From contig CAJHAA010000001.1 of NCBI GenBank assembly GCA_904846265.1, positions 1 through 64,000 on the forward strand: a DNA stretch of 64,000 nt. The letters are read 5' to 3'. The position numbers were made by a program, and so were the translations under genes. Below are positions 28,426 through 37,537 of the stretch, piece after piece (the first letter of the stretch is position 1; each line of letters begins with the position of its first letter). The DNA is from Psychrobacter immobilis. Its GTDB lineage: Bacteria > Pseudomonadota > Gammaproteobacteria > Pseudomonadales > Moraxellaceae. The notes under the pieces are model-generated. The model worked only from the letters and a program-made list of their open reading frames with translations. It ran no database searches and was not told where the DNA came from.

Positions 28426-28971
28426 ATGATGTATAACGACATATTGAATTTCTGTTTTGATGAGGTGGGTAGTGAGAAATTTTTTGAGAAAGACATAGCG
28501 TTTGATCAATTATTAATAGAGCGATACAGCGGTATACTTGAGCAAGCCGCCGCCGTAGAATTTTATACATGGCGAAGCAGCATAAAAGGGCGTTTAGCAG
28601 AAATTATTATATTGGATCAATTTTCACGCAATATTTACCGTGATACGCCAGCGGCTTTTGCCCAAGATGCGATGAGTCTCGCGCTCGCGCAAGAAGCGGT
28701 TGCTGCCGGTGCATTAGAGGCGCTTGAAACGATGGATGAGCGTAAGTTTTTCTTGATGCCTTATATGCACAGCGAATCAAAACTGATTCATCAACAAGCA
28801 GAAAAGCTATTTAAGCAGTATACCAATGCAGATACCGTGGATGCTGAGCTTAAACATAAAGTGATTATCGATCGTTTTGGTCGTTATCCGCATCGTAATG
28901 ATATTTTGGGACGAATCTCGAGTAGCGCAGAAATAGCGTTTTTGACGCAGCCTGACTCATCTTTTTTATAA
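28426..28971 (+). CDS. DUF924 family protein
   Basis: A 181-residue soluble, mostly helical protein of the DUF924 (YPO-type TPR-like) family. Family landmarks are LNFCFDEV at the start, the central RLAEIIILDQFSRNIYR and FFLMPYMHSE near residue 110, and the C-terminal DRFGRYPHRNDILGR. The biochemical role is not known. AGGGA precedes two tandem ATGs; the second (28429) has the better spacing. It is monocistronic and divergent from the SDR gene. Confidence 0.87.
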   Translation: MMYNDILNFCFDEVGSEKFFEKDIAFDQLLIERYSGILEQAAAVEFYTWRSSIKGRLAEIIILDQFSRNIYRDTPAAFAQDAMSLALAQEAVAAGALEALETMDERKFFLMPYMHSESKLIHQQAEKLFKQYTNADTVDAELKHKVIIDRFGRYPHRNDILGRISSSAEIAFLTQPDSSFL

Positions 28972-29031
28972 ATATTGTTTGTCAAATGGCTAGTCGATAA
29001 ATATTATTTATCAATTGGTTAAAATAGAAAC

Positions 29032-29054
29032 AGAGGCTGTTTAGCCTCTTTTGT
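29032..29054. terminator. Small terminator hairpin
   Basis: AGAGGCT pairs with AGCCTCT around GTTT, followed by TTTTGT. It lies between the convergent DUF924 gene and cysE. Confidence 0.65.
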
Positions 29055-29080
29055 ATTCATCATCGACGATAGCTAGAAGA

Positions 29081-30022
29081 TTACTTCTGCTCAGCGCCTA
29101 TCTCATCTATATCGGCACGGCCAATCACATCGATATCCTCTAAGCATAATTTATCATATTCTTTTTTACAAAAGTCAGGATCGATTTTGCACATCGCTGC
29201 TTGTAATTGATCTAAGCGATTTTCTGATTGCTGAATATGTTCGAGCATTTTAGCAAAGGCTTCGGCGACAGGGTCTTGTGACATAGGATCGATGCCATAA
29301 GCTTGAAACGCGGTTTCGCGTGCTGAACGATTGGTGGCTTTTTCATCTATTGATTTTTTATCTACTGCCTTTTTAACTATGCCATTATCCGTAGAAGCAG
29401 CTTGCGCCACTTTTTCTTGTTGCTTGGCATCATCGACCTTTTTAACAATCGGATTGCCTTTTTCGTCGTGATGGTCTGATATCATTCGCGCAGCACTCCC
29501 GACCATAGTCGCACCTGCTGGCACTGCCTTTACCACGACGGCATTTGAGCCAATTTTAGCGCCTTTACCGACAGTAAATGGCCCCAATACTTTAGCACCA
29601 GCACCAACGATAACCCCATCTTCCAAAGTAGGGTGGCGCTTGCCATTATTCCAAGAGACGCCGCCAAGCGTGACCCCGTGATAAAGCGTCACATCATTGC
29701 CAATCTCTGCCGTTTCGCCAATAACGATACCCATACCATGATCAATAAAAAATCGTCGACCGATTTTGGCAGCAGGGTGAATCTCGATACCAGTAATGAT
29801 GCGTGAACCATATGAGATAACGCGCGCCGCCAGTTTTTGCTCGTTTTGCCACAGACAATGTGCACCGCGATGCAAAATAAGTGCATGAATACCAGGGTAG
29901 GTCAGGATGACTTCCAGACTATTACGTGCTGCTGGATCACGGTTAAACACCGCATCGATATCTTCTGTTAGGTCTTTTTTGATGCGTGAAAGTGATTTGA
30001 ATAAGGCAGTTGGCAATGACAT
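29081..30022 (-). CDS. cysE: Serine O-acetyltransferase with extended C-terminus
   Basis: Acetylates serine with acetyl-CoA, the first committed step of cysteine synthesis. The first ~190 of 313 residues are a short EpsC-type enzyme: an N-terminal helical part ([20 protein letters not shown]) then the left-handed hexapeptide helix with catalytic His in [12 protein letters not shown] and HGVTLGG. After residue ~190 there is an unusual ~115-residue tail, lysine-rich and then helical ([25 protein letters not shown]), with no family counterpart. The ATG at 30022 (AGGACAATTT upstream) was preferred over an upstream in-frame start. Confidence 0.88.
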   Translation of the reverse strand: MSLPTALFKSLSRIKKDLTEDIDAVFNRDPAARNSLEVILTYPGIHALILHRGAHCLWQNEQKLAARVISYGSRIITGIEIHPAAKIGRRFFIDHGMGIVIGETAEIGNDVTLYHGVTLGGVSWNNGKRHPTLEDGVIVGAGAKVLGPFTVGKGAKIGSNAVVVKAVPAGATMVGSAARMISDHHDEKGNPIVKKVDDAKQQEKVAQAASTDNGIVKKAVDKKSIDEKATNRSARETAFQAYGIDPMSQDPVAEAFAKMLEHIQQSENRLDQLQAAMCKIDPDFCKKEYDKLCLEDIDVIGRADIDEIGAEQK

Positions 30023-30171
30023 AAATTGTCCTATCGTATTTTTGATTACAATCAATTTAGTTATAGCAGCTTTGCAGCACAAAATATAGCGATGAGCGAT
30101 AAATAAAAACAGACGACTGACAGATGAAATACCAGTCATTGACAATTTATCTATAGGCAATTATTTATGAC

Positions 30172-30618
30172 TTAGCTATCACTGACAACATATTTTAGCA
30201 GCTCAACAACTTGCTCTGGCGTTTGCGCCCATGCCATTGCCGCCGCATCGACTTCTTTTAGCGGATGGATAATATCTTCAGCATGAAGGGTAATGTACGG
30301 CTTGCCTAAAGCCGCGCAGTAGCCGGCATCGAAGGCAGCGTTCCACTGCTTATATTTATCACCAAAACGAATGATAGCAATATCGCACTTTTGAATCATG
30401 TTTTTGGTGCGAATCGCATTAACTTTTGATGATTTATGGTCGCGCCAGAACCCAATATTTTCTTTACCAAGCACATCACCAGCTGCATCGCTGGCTTCAT
30501 GTTCAGTCACTGCGGAGGTAAAGGTAATATCTAAACCTTTGTCTTTCGCGCCTTGCATGATTTTTTGTCGCCAGTCAGTGTGTATTTCTCCGGACAAATA
30601 AACGTTCCAATTCATCAT
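30172..30618 (-). CDS. YtoQ family protein
   Basis: A 148-residue soluble protein matching the Bacillus YtoQ family along its length: NVYLSGEIHTDWRQ at the start, ITFTSAV, a central IRTKNMIQKCDIAIIRFGDKYKQWNAAFDAGY block and a HPLKEVD motif. The fold resembles nucleoside 2-deoxyribosyltransferase-like domains, but no activity is established. AAGGA lies upstream of tandem ATGs at 30618 and 30615; the second has the more usual spacing and matches the family start. Confidence 0.85.
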   Translation of the reverse strand: MMNWNVYLSGEIHTDWRQKIMQGAKDKGLDITFTSAVTEHEASDAAGDVLGKENIGFWRDHKSSKVNAIRTKNMIQKCDIAIIRFGDKYKQWNAAFDAGYCAALGKPYITLHAEDIIHPLKEVDAAAMAWAQTPEQVVELLKYVVSDS

Positions 30619-30730
30619 CAATTCCTTTTTATTATTGAATCATATCATTTTTAAAATCATAGGATTTGTAAATGCTACGGCTGCTAATGCAATAGAAACT
30701 CAATGCCAGAAACCTTGCATATTAAAAGCT

Positions 30731-31624
30731 TTAGTCGTTTGCAAGTTTGGCAATCAAAGCACTGAGTAGCTGATACTCTTTTTGATCAAGCTGTAGGCGT
30801 GAGCCCAGTCGTGACAGCCGCGATGGTAATGACTTCAAGTTTTCGCTATCGGCTAAACCTCGTTGAGCCATCAGTTCAGTGGTGCGATGGGTCAGCTGTT
30901 GCAATTGCTGCTGGGTAATGGCGGGTTCATCCCATTGCTGACGTAAATGTACATCGAGCATTGGCTGAGTAGTAGTACTCAAAGCAGTATCTAAACTATC
31001 CGCTGTCTGAGTGTGTGATTGCGCGTAAGCAAAAATAAAGCTAGCGATTACTTGCACGGCTGACGCGACATTGAGTACAGGGTAAGCAGGGTTGGCATCA
31101 ATTTGGATATGATAATCGGCATAAGCCAATTCTTCATTGGTCAATCCACGATCTTCACGCCCAAATAGGATAGCGATATTTGGTTTACTAGTAGTAGCAG
31201 CCGATAGGGTATCAGCGTTGCTATCGTCTTTGCTCGACGCAGACTGTTTATCGATAAAATCAAACATAATCTTAGCAGCTTGCGTGGGTGTCACGACAGG
31301 GCGGGGCAAATGACGACTGCGACTGCTGGCAGCAAATACCAGCTGGCAATCCGCAATAGCAGATTCTAAAGTAGGTGCAATCAAGGCTGATGATAACAGC
31401 TCGCTGCCACCTGCTGCATGAGACACACTGGTTTCATCAATTGGTAGCTTGGGATCGACAACCGTCAAACGAGACAAGCCCATTGTGTGCATCGCGCGCG
31501 CTGCTGAGCCAATATTGGCAGGCAAAGTGGTATTAACCATGACAATTTGCACACAAGCCAAGTAGTCGCTCACCGTATGATTGACAGTAGATGCTGTTAA
31601 TATAGGGGTAGAATCATTACTCAT
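30731..31624 (-). CDS. trmJ: tRNA (cytidine/uridine-2'-O-)-methyltransferase TrmJ
   Basis: SpoU-class SAM-dependent methyltransferase that modifies position 32 of tRNA. The knotted SPOUT domain spans residues about 20-215, with motif 1 NTTLPANIGSAARAM, motif 2 ILFGREDRGLTNEEL and motif 3 AYPVLNVASAVQVIA. A helical C-terminal part follows, with the family LPSRLSRLGSRLQL segment. At 297 residues it is longer than E. coli TrmJ because of two Ser/Thr-rich insertions (about 128-150 and 228-245). Its ATG overlaps the preceding Hpt gene stop by one base (TAATG), so translation is coupled. Confidence 0.88.
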   Translation of the reverse strand: MSNDSTPILTASTVNHTVSDYLACVQIVMVNTTLPANIGSAARAMHTMGLSRLTVVDPKLPIDETSVSHAAGGSELLSSALIAPTLESAIADCQLVFAASSRSRHLPRPVVTPTQAAKIMFDFIDKQSASSKDDSNADTLSAATTSKPNIAILFGREDRGLTNEELAYADYHIQIDANPAYPVLNVASAVQVIASFIFAYAQSHTQTADSLDTALSTTTQPMLDVHLRQQWDEPAITQQQLQQLTHRTTELMAQRGLADSENLKSLPSRLSRLGSRLQLDQKEYQLLSALIAKLAND

Positions 31625-32001
31625 TACAATCCCAGTCTTAGATTGATTTCTTGTTCTGCGCGTTGCAATGCGACGGCGATATTTTCAATCAGTGCCGCTT
31701 GCTCGCTGATAAGACGCTCGCGGCAGCGCTCTTGTAACTGGCTGCTCAAGTTCATTAATTGGGTCGTGCCCAAGTTGGCGCTAGCCCCTTTTAGCGCATG
31801 AGCAACCTCAAAACCATTGGCATTGTCATTTTCTTGCTGAGCGACTCGCAGCGCACTTACTCGCTGCTGACTGTCAGTGATATACACTTGTATCAAGTCA
31901 GCAAAGTCTTCTTCTAACAAATCACGCATGTCTTCAAATTGCTCATGATTAATGATTTCTTCAGCTTGGTGAGCCATATTTTTATTTGGGGTTTCATCCA
32001 T
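31624..32001 (-). CDS. Orphan Hpt (histidine phosphotransfer) protein
   Basis: A 125-residue helical protein with a single Hpt domain. The phosphorylated histidine is His68 in AHALKGASANLG, the classical Hpt motif. It should relay phosphate between a hybrid sensor kinase and a response regulator in the cytosol. Neither partner is nearby; instead it overlaps trmJ by one base. The start has a weak GGA site. The link to tRNA methylation may simply be operon packaging. Confidence 0.85.
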   Translation of the reverse strand: MDETPNKNMAHQAEEIINHEQFEDMRDLLEEDFADLIQVYITDSQQRVSALRVAQQENDNANGFEVAHALKGASANLGTTQLMNLSSQLQERCRERLISEQAALIENIAVALQRAEQEINLRLGL

Positions 32002-32075
32002 GGTTTTATGTCCAATTCTAAAAGTTAAAACGGTAAAGGGTTTGTTATAAATACGTCAATGTTCTTTAAGTATTA

Positions 32076-32245
32076 GGGCGTGTCCTCAATTCAATCAATT
32101 ACTCTCTAAATGGGCTAAAAATGGCTAAATTTTGTTAAACATCGTCAAATAGCTTATCAATATCTCGATATTAACGTCGCTATCTTCCTTGTTTGACGGC
32201 AATTTATCTCATTTTTATCACCATTTTTAAAATGAGGATACGCCC
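32076..32245. mobile_element. MITE-like element inserted at the dnaE stop codon
   Basis: A 170-bp element with terminal inverted repeats: GGGCGTGTCCTCAATT at the left and, read inward on the minus strand, GGGCGTATCCTCATTT at the right. A TA dinucleotide flanks each side (32074-32075 and 32246-32247), as a 2-bp target duplication would. No transposase ORF is present. The same end sequence recurs at 57026-57084. TA duplications occur with IS630-type and some IS5-type transposases; the parent element is not in this window. Confidence 0.75.
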
Positions 32246-35200
32246 TAGCTATAATGGAAATGCAAATTGTCTTCACTAACCATATTCTTTAATTGCTGTA
32301 AGTTATCATCGTTGGGGTAGATGCGCCAGTGCTCAGATAGCCCTACGTTAGCGATGCCAAATTTCTCATAAATGCTCAGTCCCAGTGGCAGACAATTATC
32401 ATTAATGGAGGTGTCGGTATTGCTCAAAGCATTATTGGCATAACTTTGATTAGCACTATTTTGATTCATGTCATTTTCTAGCGCCAATAAATCATTGCCA
32501 TTTTCATCATATAAACTTCCGCCCATCGCAGCATCGTAGCCACTATTGCCATTAAAGTTGCCACTTTGCTCGTCTTGCTCGTTGTCATGAGACAGTTTTG
32601 GTGCCGGAATAATGCTGGCTTGTGCAGACTTGAGTAACGGTTGCAGTCGCGTCAGCAGATTGATGTCGCTGCCATGAATTTTAATACTGATTTTTTTCAT
32701 CCATCTTAGGCGCGCATCGACCATGCTCATGGCACTATCAAGACGGGCAAATAAACGCCCATCACGCTCACGAATGCTGCCTTTGATGATGACGACTTCA
32801 TCAATTTTCAACTGTTCTTTGACACGATTGAAACGCTCGGCATAGCAGCTTACTTCCAGCCTTGAAGTGCCGTCATCTAAGATAATGACATTGCGATTAC
32901 CAAAGTTGGCAATATCAATAATCAATCCGGCGAAATAACAGCTACCGTTATAGCCCGTGTCAGTCAGTTTATCGAGACGAGTGCCTGAGGTATAGCGTTT
33001 TAACTCATCCAAGTATTCATTGATTGGATGACCCGTCAAATACAATCCTAACGTGTTCTTTTCTGCTTTTAAACGATGTTTATCACCCCAAATCAGCTCT
33101 GGCGTCATAACCAGTGGCGGCGCGGCGACGACACCATCCATTTCACCAAACAAATCCATCATGCCAATTTCACGGTTCTGACGGTCTTGTTCAGCAGCTT
33201 GTACGGCACTTGGCAGCTGGCTCATTAATGCGCCGCGAATCTCGTATGCTTCATCGGCTGGTAAATCTGGTCGTAGGGTGGCTGCAAAGTCATCAAAACA
33301 ACCAGCGTTTATCAGTCCCTCTAAAGTGCGTTTATTAACCTTTTTGATATCAACGCGGCGACAAAAATCATATAGGTCTTTAAACGGTCCTTCACGGCGG
33401 CGTGCATCAACGATAGACTCGACCGCGCCTTCACCAACGCCTTTAATCGCACCCAAGCCATAAATGATATTGGTTGGGGTATCGGCAACAAAATGCCACT
33501 CACTGCGATTTACCGATGGATTAACGACGGTTAAATCAAAGTTTTCACGGCAATCATTGATAAAGAACACCACGTTATCGGTGTTGTTCATATCGGAAGT
33601 TAATACCGCTGCCATAAACTCAGCAGGGTAATACTGTTTTAGGTATGCGGTCTGATAAGCGAGCACGCCATATGCGGCAGAATGTGAGCGGTTAAAACCG
33701 TAACCGGCGAACTTCTCCATCAAATCAAACACACCACCTGACGTCGCCTCATCAATACCTTGCTCTGTTGCACCCGTGATGAAGATATCGCGCTGCTTAG
33801 CCATTTCTTCAGGTTTCTTTTTACCCATCGCCCGGCGAAGCATATCCGCGCCGCCCAAGCTATAGCCCGCCATCACCTGCGAGATTTGCATGACTTGTTC
33901 TTGATAGACAATAACGCCATTGGTATTTTCTAAAATCGGCTCAAGATTGGGATGGTCATAGATGACTTCCTCACGACCATGTTTGCGGTCGATATACATC
34001 TCTACCATGCCCGCATCGAGTGGGCCTGGGCGATAAAGCGCACACATGGCGATCACATCTTCGATGTTGGTCGGTTGCAATTTCGCCAGATACTTTTTCA
34101 TGCCCATACTTTCTAGCTGAAAGACGGCAGTGGTCTTGGCATCTTGCAAGAGCTTGTAGGCTTTTTTATCATCTAACGGTAGGTCTTCTAATACCAACGC
34201 ATCTTTGCCTTCTTTTGCACGGCGCAGATTAATATTTCTGACCGCCGCATCAATCACGGTCAAGTTACGTAGACCCAAAAAGTCAAATTTTACTAGCCCA
34301 ACGGCTTCAACATCATCTTTATCAAACTGGCTGACACGGTGACCTTCATCATCACAATAAATCGCGCTAAAATCTGTGATTCTGTGCGGCGCAATCAATA
34401 CGCCACCAGCATGTTTACCCACATTTCGGCAAATGCCTTCAAGCTTAATCGCCATCTCCCACACTTCAGTGGCATCTTCATAATCCATGTTGTCAGGATT
34501 AGAGATTAAGTCTTTTAACTGTGGCTCTTGCTCTAATGCTTGACTGAGCGTAATTCCCGGTGTCTTTGGTATAAGCTTCGACATTTTGCTGGCAAGGAAA
34601 TAGGATTTACTTTGTGCACGTGCCACATCACGCACCACCGCTTTTGCTGCCATCGTACCAAAGGTAATGATTTGCGAGACCGCTTCACGACCATAGGTTT
34701 GCGCCACATAATCAATAACGCGGTCGCGACCTTCGATACAGAAGTCAATATCGAAATCGGGCATGGACACACGCTCGGGATTCAAAAAGCGCTCAAATAA
34801 TAAGTCGTAATGAATAGGGTCGAGGTCGGTAATATTGAGCGAATAAGCAACGAGTGAGCCTGCACCAGAACCACGACCGGGACCGACTGGTACGCCATTG
34901 GCTTTTGCCCAGCGGATAAAGTCCATGACGATGAGGAAGTAACCAGGAAAGCCCATTGAAAGAATAACTTTTAGCTCATACTCTAAGCGGTCATCATATC
35001 TTTGGCGAAACTCGCTCCAATTATCGCTACGTTTCTCGATCGGGAATAGTTTATCTAGTCGATTATTCAGACCCCGTATTGATTCTGCACGGAAAAAGGA
35101 TTCAATGGTCTCACCTTCAGGCACAGGAAAGTCAGGTAGTACGTTGATACCAAGCATCAACGTCACATTACAGCGGCTTGCTAAGCGCAAAGTATTATCA

Positions 35201-35955
35201 ATAACTTGCGGAATATCAGCAAATAGCTGCTGCATTTGTGCTTGGGTTTTAAGGTATTGCGCATCAGAATAAGTTTGCGGGCGATTTTGGTCGGCAAGTA
35301 CGTAGGAGCCTGCGATACAAACCCGCGCTTCGTGAGCATCGAAATCATCCTGCTCTAAGAAACGCACGTCATTATGAGCAATGATAGGAATATGATGCTT
35401 AGCACCCGAATGAATAGCCGCTTTAATAAAGGCGTCTTCACCTGAGCGATTGGTACGCTTAATCGCAAAATATAAGCGATCAGCAAATTGCGCTTGCCAT
35501 TCTATTAGCAGCTCATCGGCTTTTTCTGGCATAGATCCAACCAGTGCCTGACCGACATCTGATTTTTCAGTAAATAAGACAATCACGCCTGCCGCATGCG
35601 CTAAAATATGACTGCGCTTGACGACTGGCACACCATGATTGGCATCGTCGGCGCGTCCTTCGGTAAAGCCGAGCGATACGATACGAGTGATGTTTTGATA
35701 GCCCTCGTTGTCCATCGCGAGTAGGGTGAGCCGAGTGTCTTCATTTTCCATGATGACTTCACTGCCGATAATGGGCTTGATACCCGAACCTAGGCAAGCA
35801 CGATAAAACTTCACCGTGGCATACAGATTGGACAAATCGGTCAATGCCAGCGCGCGCTGATGGTCAGCCGCCGCAGCTTTCACTAGCGGCTTGATACGCA
35901 CGATAGAATCAGTGATTGAATATTCGCTGTGGATGCCAAGGTGTACAAATGCCAT
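32245..35955 (-). CDS. dnaE: DNA polymerase III alpha subunit
   Basis: Catalytic subunit of the replicative polymerase. The 1236 residues show an N-terminal PHP domain (HLGIHSEYSITDSI), the catalytic palm with Asp pair in PDFDIDF at about residues 398-404, GPGRGSGAGSLVAY, thumb and fingers, then an HhH region (INAGCFDD) and an OB-fold near residues 1010-1090. It is about 75 residues longer than E. coli DnaE, mainly through an Asn/Ser-rich insertion in the C-terminal tau-binding region. Its stop codon TAG consists of a TA target copy and the first base of the MITE-like element. Confidence 0.95.
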   Translation of the reverse strand: MAFVHLGIHSEYSITDSIVRIKPLVKAAAADHQRALALTDLSNLYATVKFYRACLGSGIKPIIGSEVIMENEDTRLTLLAMDNEGYQNITRIVSLGFTEGRADDANHGVPVVKRSHILAHAAGVIVLFTEKSDVGQALVGSMPEKADELLIEWQAQFADRLYFAIKRTNRSGEDAFIKAAIHSGAKHHIPIIAHNDVRFLEQDDFDAHEARVCIAGSYVLADQNRPQTYSDAQYLKTQAQMQQLFADIPQVIDNTLRLASRCNVTLMLGINVLPDFPVPEGETIESFFRAESIRGLNNRLDKLFPIEKRSDNWSEFRQRYDDRLEYELKVILSMGFPGYFLIVMDFIRWAKANGVPVGPGRGSGAGSLVAYSLNITDLDPIHYDLLFERFLNPERVSMPDFDIDFCIEGRDRVIDYVAQTYGREAVSQIITFGTMAAKAVVRDVARAQSKSYFLASKMSKLIPKTPGITLSQALEQEPQLKDLISNPDNMDYEDATEVWEMAIKLEGICRNVGKHAGGVLIAPHRITDFSAIYCDDEGHRVSQFDKDDVEAVGLVKFDFLGLRNLTVIDAAVRNINLRRAKEGKDALVLEDLPLDDKKAYKLLQDAKTTAVFQLESMGMKKYLAKLQPTNIEDVIAMCALYRPGPLDAGMVEMYIDRKHGREEVIYDHPNLEPILENTNGVIVYQEQVMQISQVMAGYSLGGADMLRRAMGKKKPEEMAKQRDIFITGATEQGIDEATSGGVFDLMEKFAGYGFNRSHSAAYGVLAYQTAYLKQYYPAEFMAAVLTSDMNNTDNVVFFINDCRENFDLTVVNPSVNRSEWHFVADTPTNIIYGLGAIKGVGEGAVESIVDARRREGPFKDLYDFCRRVDIKKVNKRTLEGLINAGCFDDFAATLRPDLPADEAYEIRGALMSQLPSAVQAAEQDRQNREIGMMDLFGEMDGVVAAPPLVMTPELIWGDKHRLKAEKNTLGLYLTGHPINEYLDELKRYTSGTRLDKLTDTGYNGSCYFAGLIIDIANFGNRNVIILDDGTSRLEVSCYAERFNRVKEQLKIDEVVIIKGSIRERDGRLFARLDSAMSMVDARLRWMKKISIKIHGSDINLLTRLQPLLKSAQASIIPAPKLSHDNEQDEQSGNFNGNSGYDAAMGGSLYDENGNDLLALENDMNQNSANQSYANNALSNTDTSINDNCLPLGLSIYEKFGIANVGLSEHWRIYPNDDNLQQLKNMVSEDNLHFHYS

Positions 35956-36308
35956 AGAAGACTCTTACTAGTACGATCAAAAGCTATAAGCTATCGATAA
36001 AATAAAGGATATGTATCCGTTATTTATATGGATGTTCAAAGGTAAATAAGACCTCGATAGCCATGTTGATACGTTTTAAATGGGGTCGTCAATAATAGCA
36101 TTATTTGCCGTAAACAGCCACTGATTCAAAGGGTTTAATCTGAGTGAGAGGATTTGTTTTTCTTATTTATAAAGGTGAAATTTTGCTGTGTTTTGTCTCA
36201 ATAGTTGGTAGCATAAACATTTGTCCTTAAGTTATTGCGAAACAAAGCCCATTTGACGCCTTATTTCACACAATAATGTTCATGTAATCAAACAAAGACG
36301 ATAATATT
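35956..36308. other. Divergent promoter region, dnaE and Mrr-like gene
   Basis: About 350 bp of AT-rich DNA with no gene. No hairpin with a T-run or repeat was recognised. Confidence 0.4.
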
Positions 36309-36348
36309 ATGAGTAACAAACATTACGAAGCTGCCAGCATTTGGTGAC

Positions 36349-37443
36349 ATGTTAAATGCGGGTATACAAACCATAAAAAATTTGAGTACGCGGAACACCG
36401 TTGGTCGCACGGTATTTTATAGAGAGTTTGAAAAGTTAGCACAAATTGTCAATGGTCATAAAGAAATCAATTACATGAGTAATTATGATATACGCCATGA
36501 GTGTCATAATGGCTCACCTTGTTATGATGACATCGTTGATCTAATTTTATTGTGCTTGTCCGCAATGGGGCTGGTCAAAGAAGACAAGTTCAGCTTGGTA
36601 CCCAATTTAAATCAGAATTTCGCTAATTTTATTACTTTTGATGAAAAAGTAACGCCTAAAAACATCATACGTTTAGACCCGTTTGGCAAAGTCTATTTTT
36701 GGTTAGCAGGAAACAATTTTACTCAATACATTAACGAAGGCATTCCAAATAGTGATTATATTGCTAACTTGACCCGTTTTGATAATAAAGCCTTTGCTGA
36801 TCTGCAAAAAGTCAATATTGCGGCTTATGGTAAAAACGGCGATGCGCTTATTAATCATTTGATAGAAGAAACTCAGCGCCGAACGTCTATGTTTATGAAC
36901 AATTATGCAGATGCCACTGTGGGCAATGATTTTGTCAAAGTAACGCCTGATATGATTATGGCACAGCTTGAAAGCTTGTCACCTTTGCAGTTTGAGTGGT
37001 TTTGTCTAAAAATGATTGAACGATCTTTAGAGATTGAAAGTCCTGAGAGTAATTTGACCTCGCGTCATACTGGGCGCTCGAATGACAATGGCATTGATGG
37101 GCTGATTATTCAGGATTTCCCAGATGGTGAGGTGCATAACTATTATATTCAAGCCAAATTATATAGTGCCGGTAATAATATATCTAATGGCGATTTGAGA
37201 AACTTCATAGGGGCTTATCCACCACAAAAAACCAATCATCATGGCTTGTTTATTACCACGACAAGCTTTACCAAGCCTGCGCAGGAATATGCCAATGCAA
37301 CGGATTCGCACAGTCTAATACTCATCGATCAAATGAATCTTATAGAGCTTATGATGCAACATAAGGTGGGTCTAAAAGAGGTCAATGCCAGACCGAAATT
37401 ATTATTAGACAATGACTTCTTTAACAAGATCAAGTTGTACTAA
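36349..37443 (+). CDS. Mrr-type restriction endonuclease domain protein, 5' end possibly frameshifted
   Basis: The C-terminal ~150 residues form an Mrr-like PD-(D/E)xK nuclease: QFEWFCLKMIE helix, catalytic Asp in NDNGIDGLI, and the QxK signature in YYIQAKLY, followed by HGLFITTTSFTKPA. Such proteins cut modified or foreign DNA (type IV restriction). The N-terminal ~200 residues are unrecognised. The ATG at 36349 has no usable ribosome site. An ATG at 36309 opens a +0 frame (MSNKHYEAASIW, then TGA) that would join this frame after one skipped base near 36345, so the true start is probably 36309 with a frameshift. No methylase is adjacent. Confidence 0.75.
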   Translation: MLNAGIQTIKNLSTRNTVGRTVFYREFEKLAQIVNGHKEINYMSNYDIRHECHNGSPCYDDIVDLILLCLSAMGLVKEDKFSLVPNLNQNFANFITFDEKVTPKNIIRLDPFGKVYFWLAGNNFTQYINEGIPNSDYIANLTRFDNKAFADLQKVNIAAYGKNGDALINHLIEETQRRTSMFMNNYADATVGNDFVKVTPDMIMAQLESLSPLQFEWFCLKMIERSLEIESPESNLTSRHTGRSNDNGIDGLIIQDFPDGEVHNYYIQAKLYSAGNNISNGDLRNFIGAYPPQKTNHHGLFITTTSFTKPAQEYANATDSHSLILIDQMNLIELMMQHKVGLKEVNARPKLLLDNDFFNKIKLY

Positions 37444-37474
37444 TAGTATCTTTCAATACTTTTCATATCTATTA

Positions 37475-37510
37475 AAAAAACGCTCTTTATTATGATAGAG
37501 AGCGTTTTTT
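37475..37510. terminator. Bidirectional terminator
   Basis: AAAAAACGCTCT pairs with AGAGCGTTTTTT around an AT-rich loop. It lies between the Mrr-like gene (plus) and ggt (minus). Confidence 0.85.
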
Positions 37511-37537
37511 ATTTATACATATCAAATAAAAGTTAAA

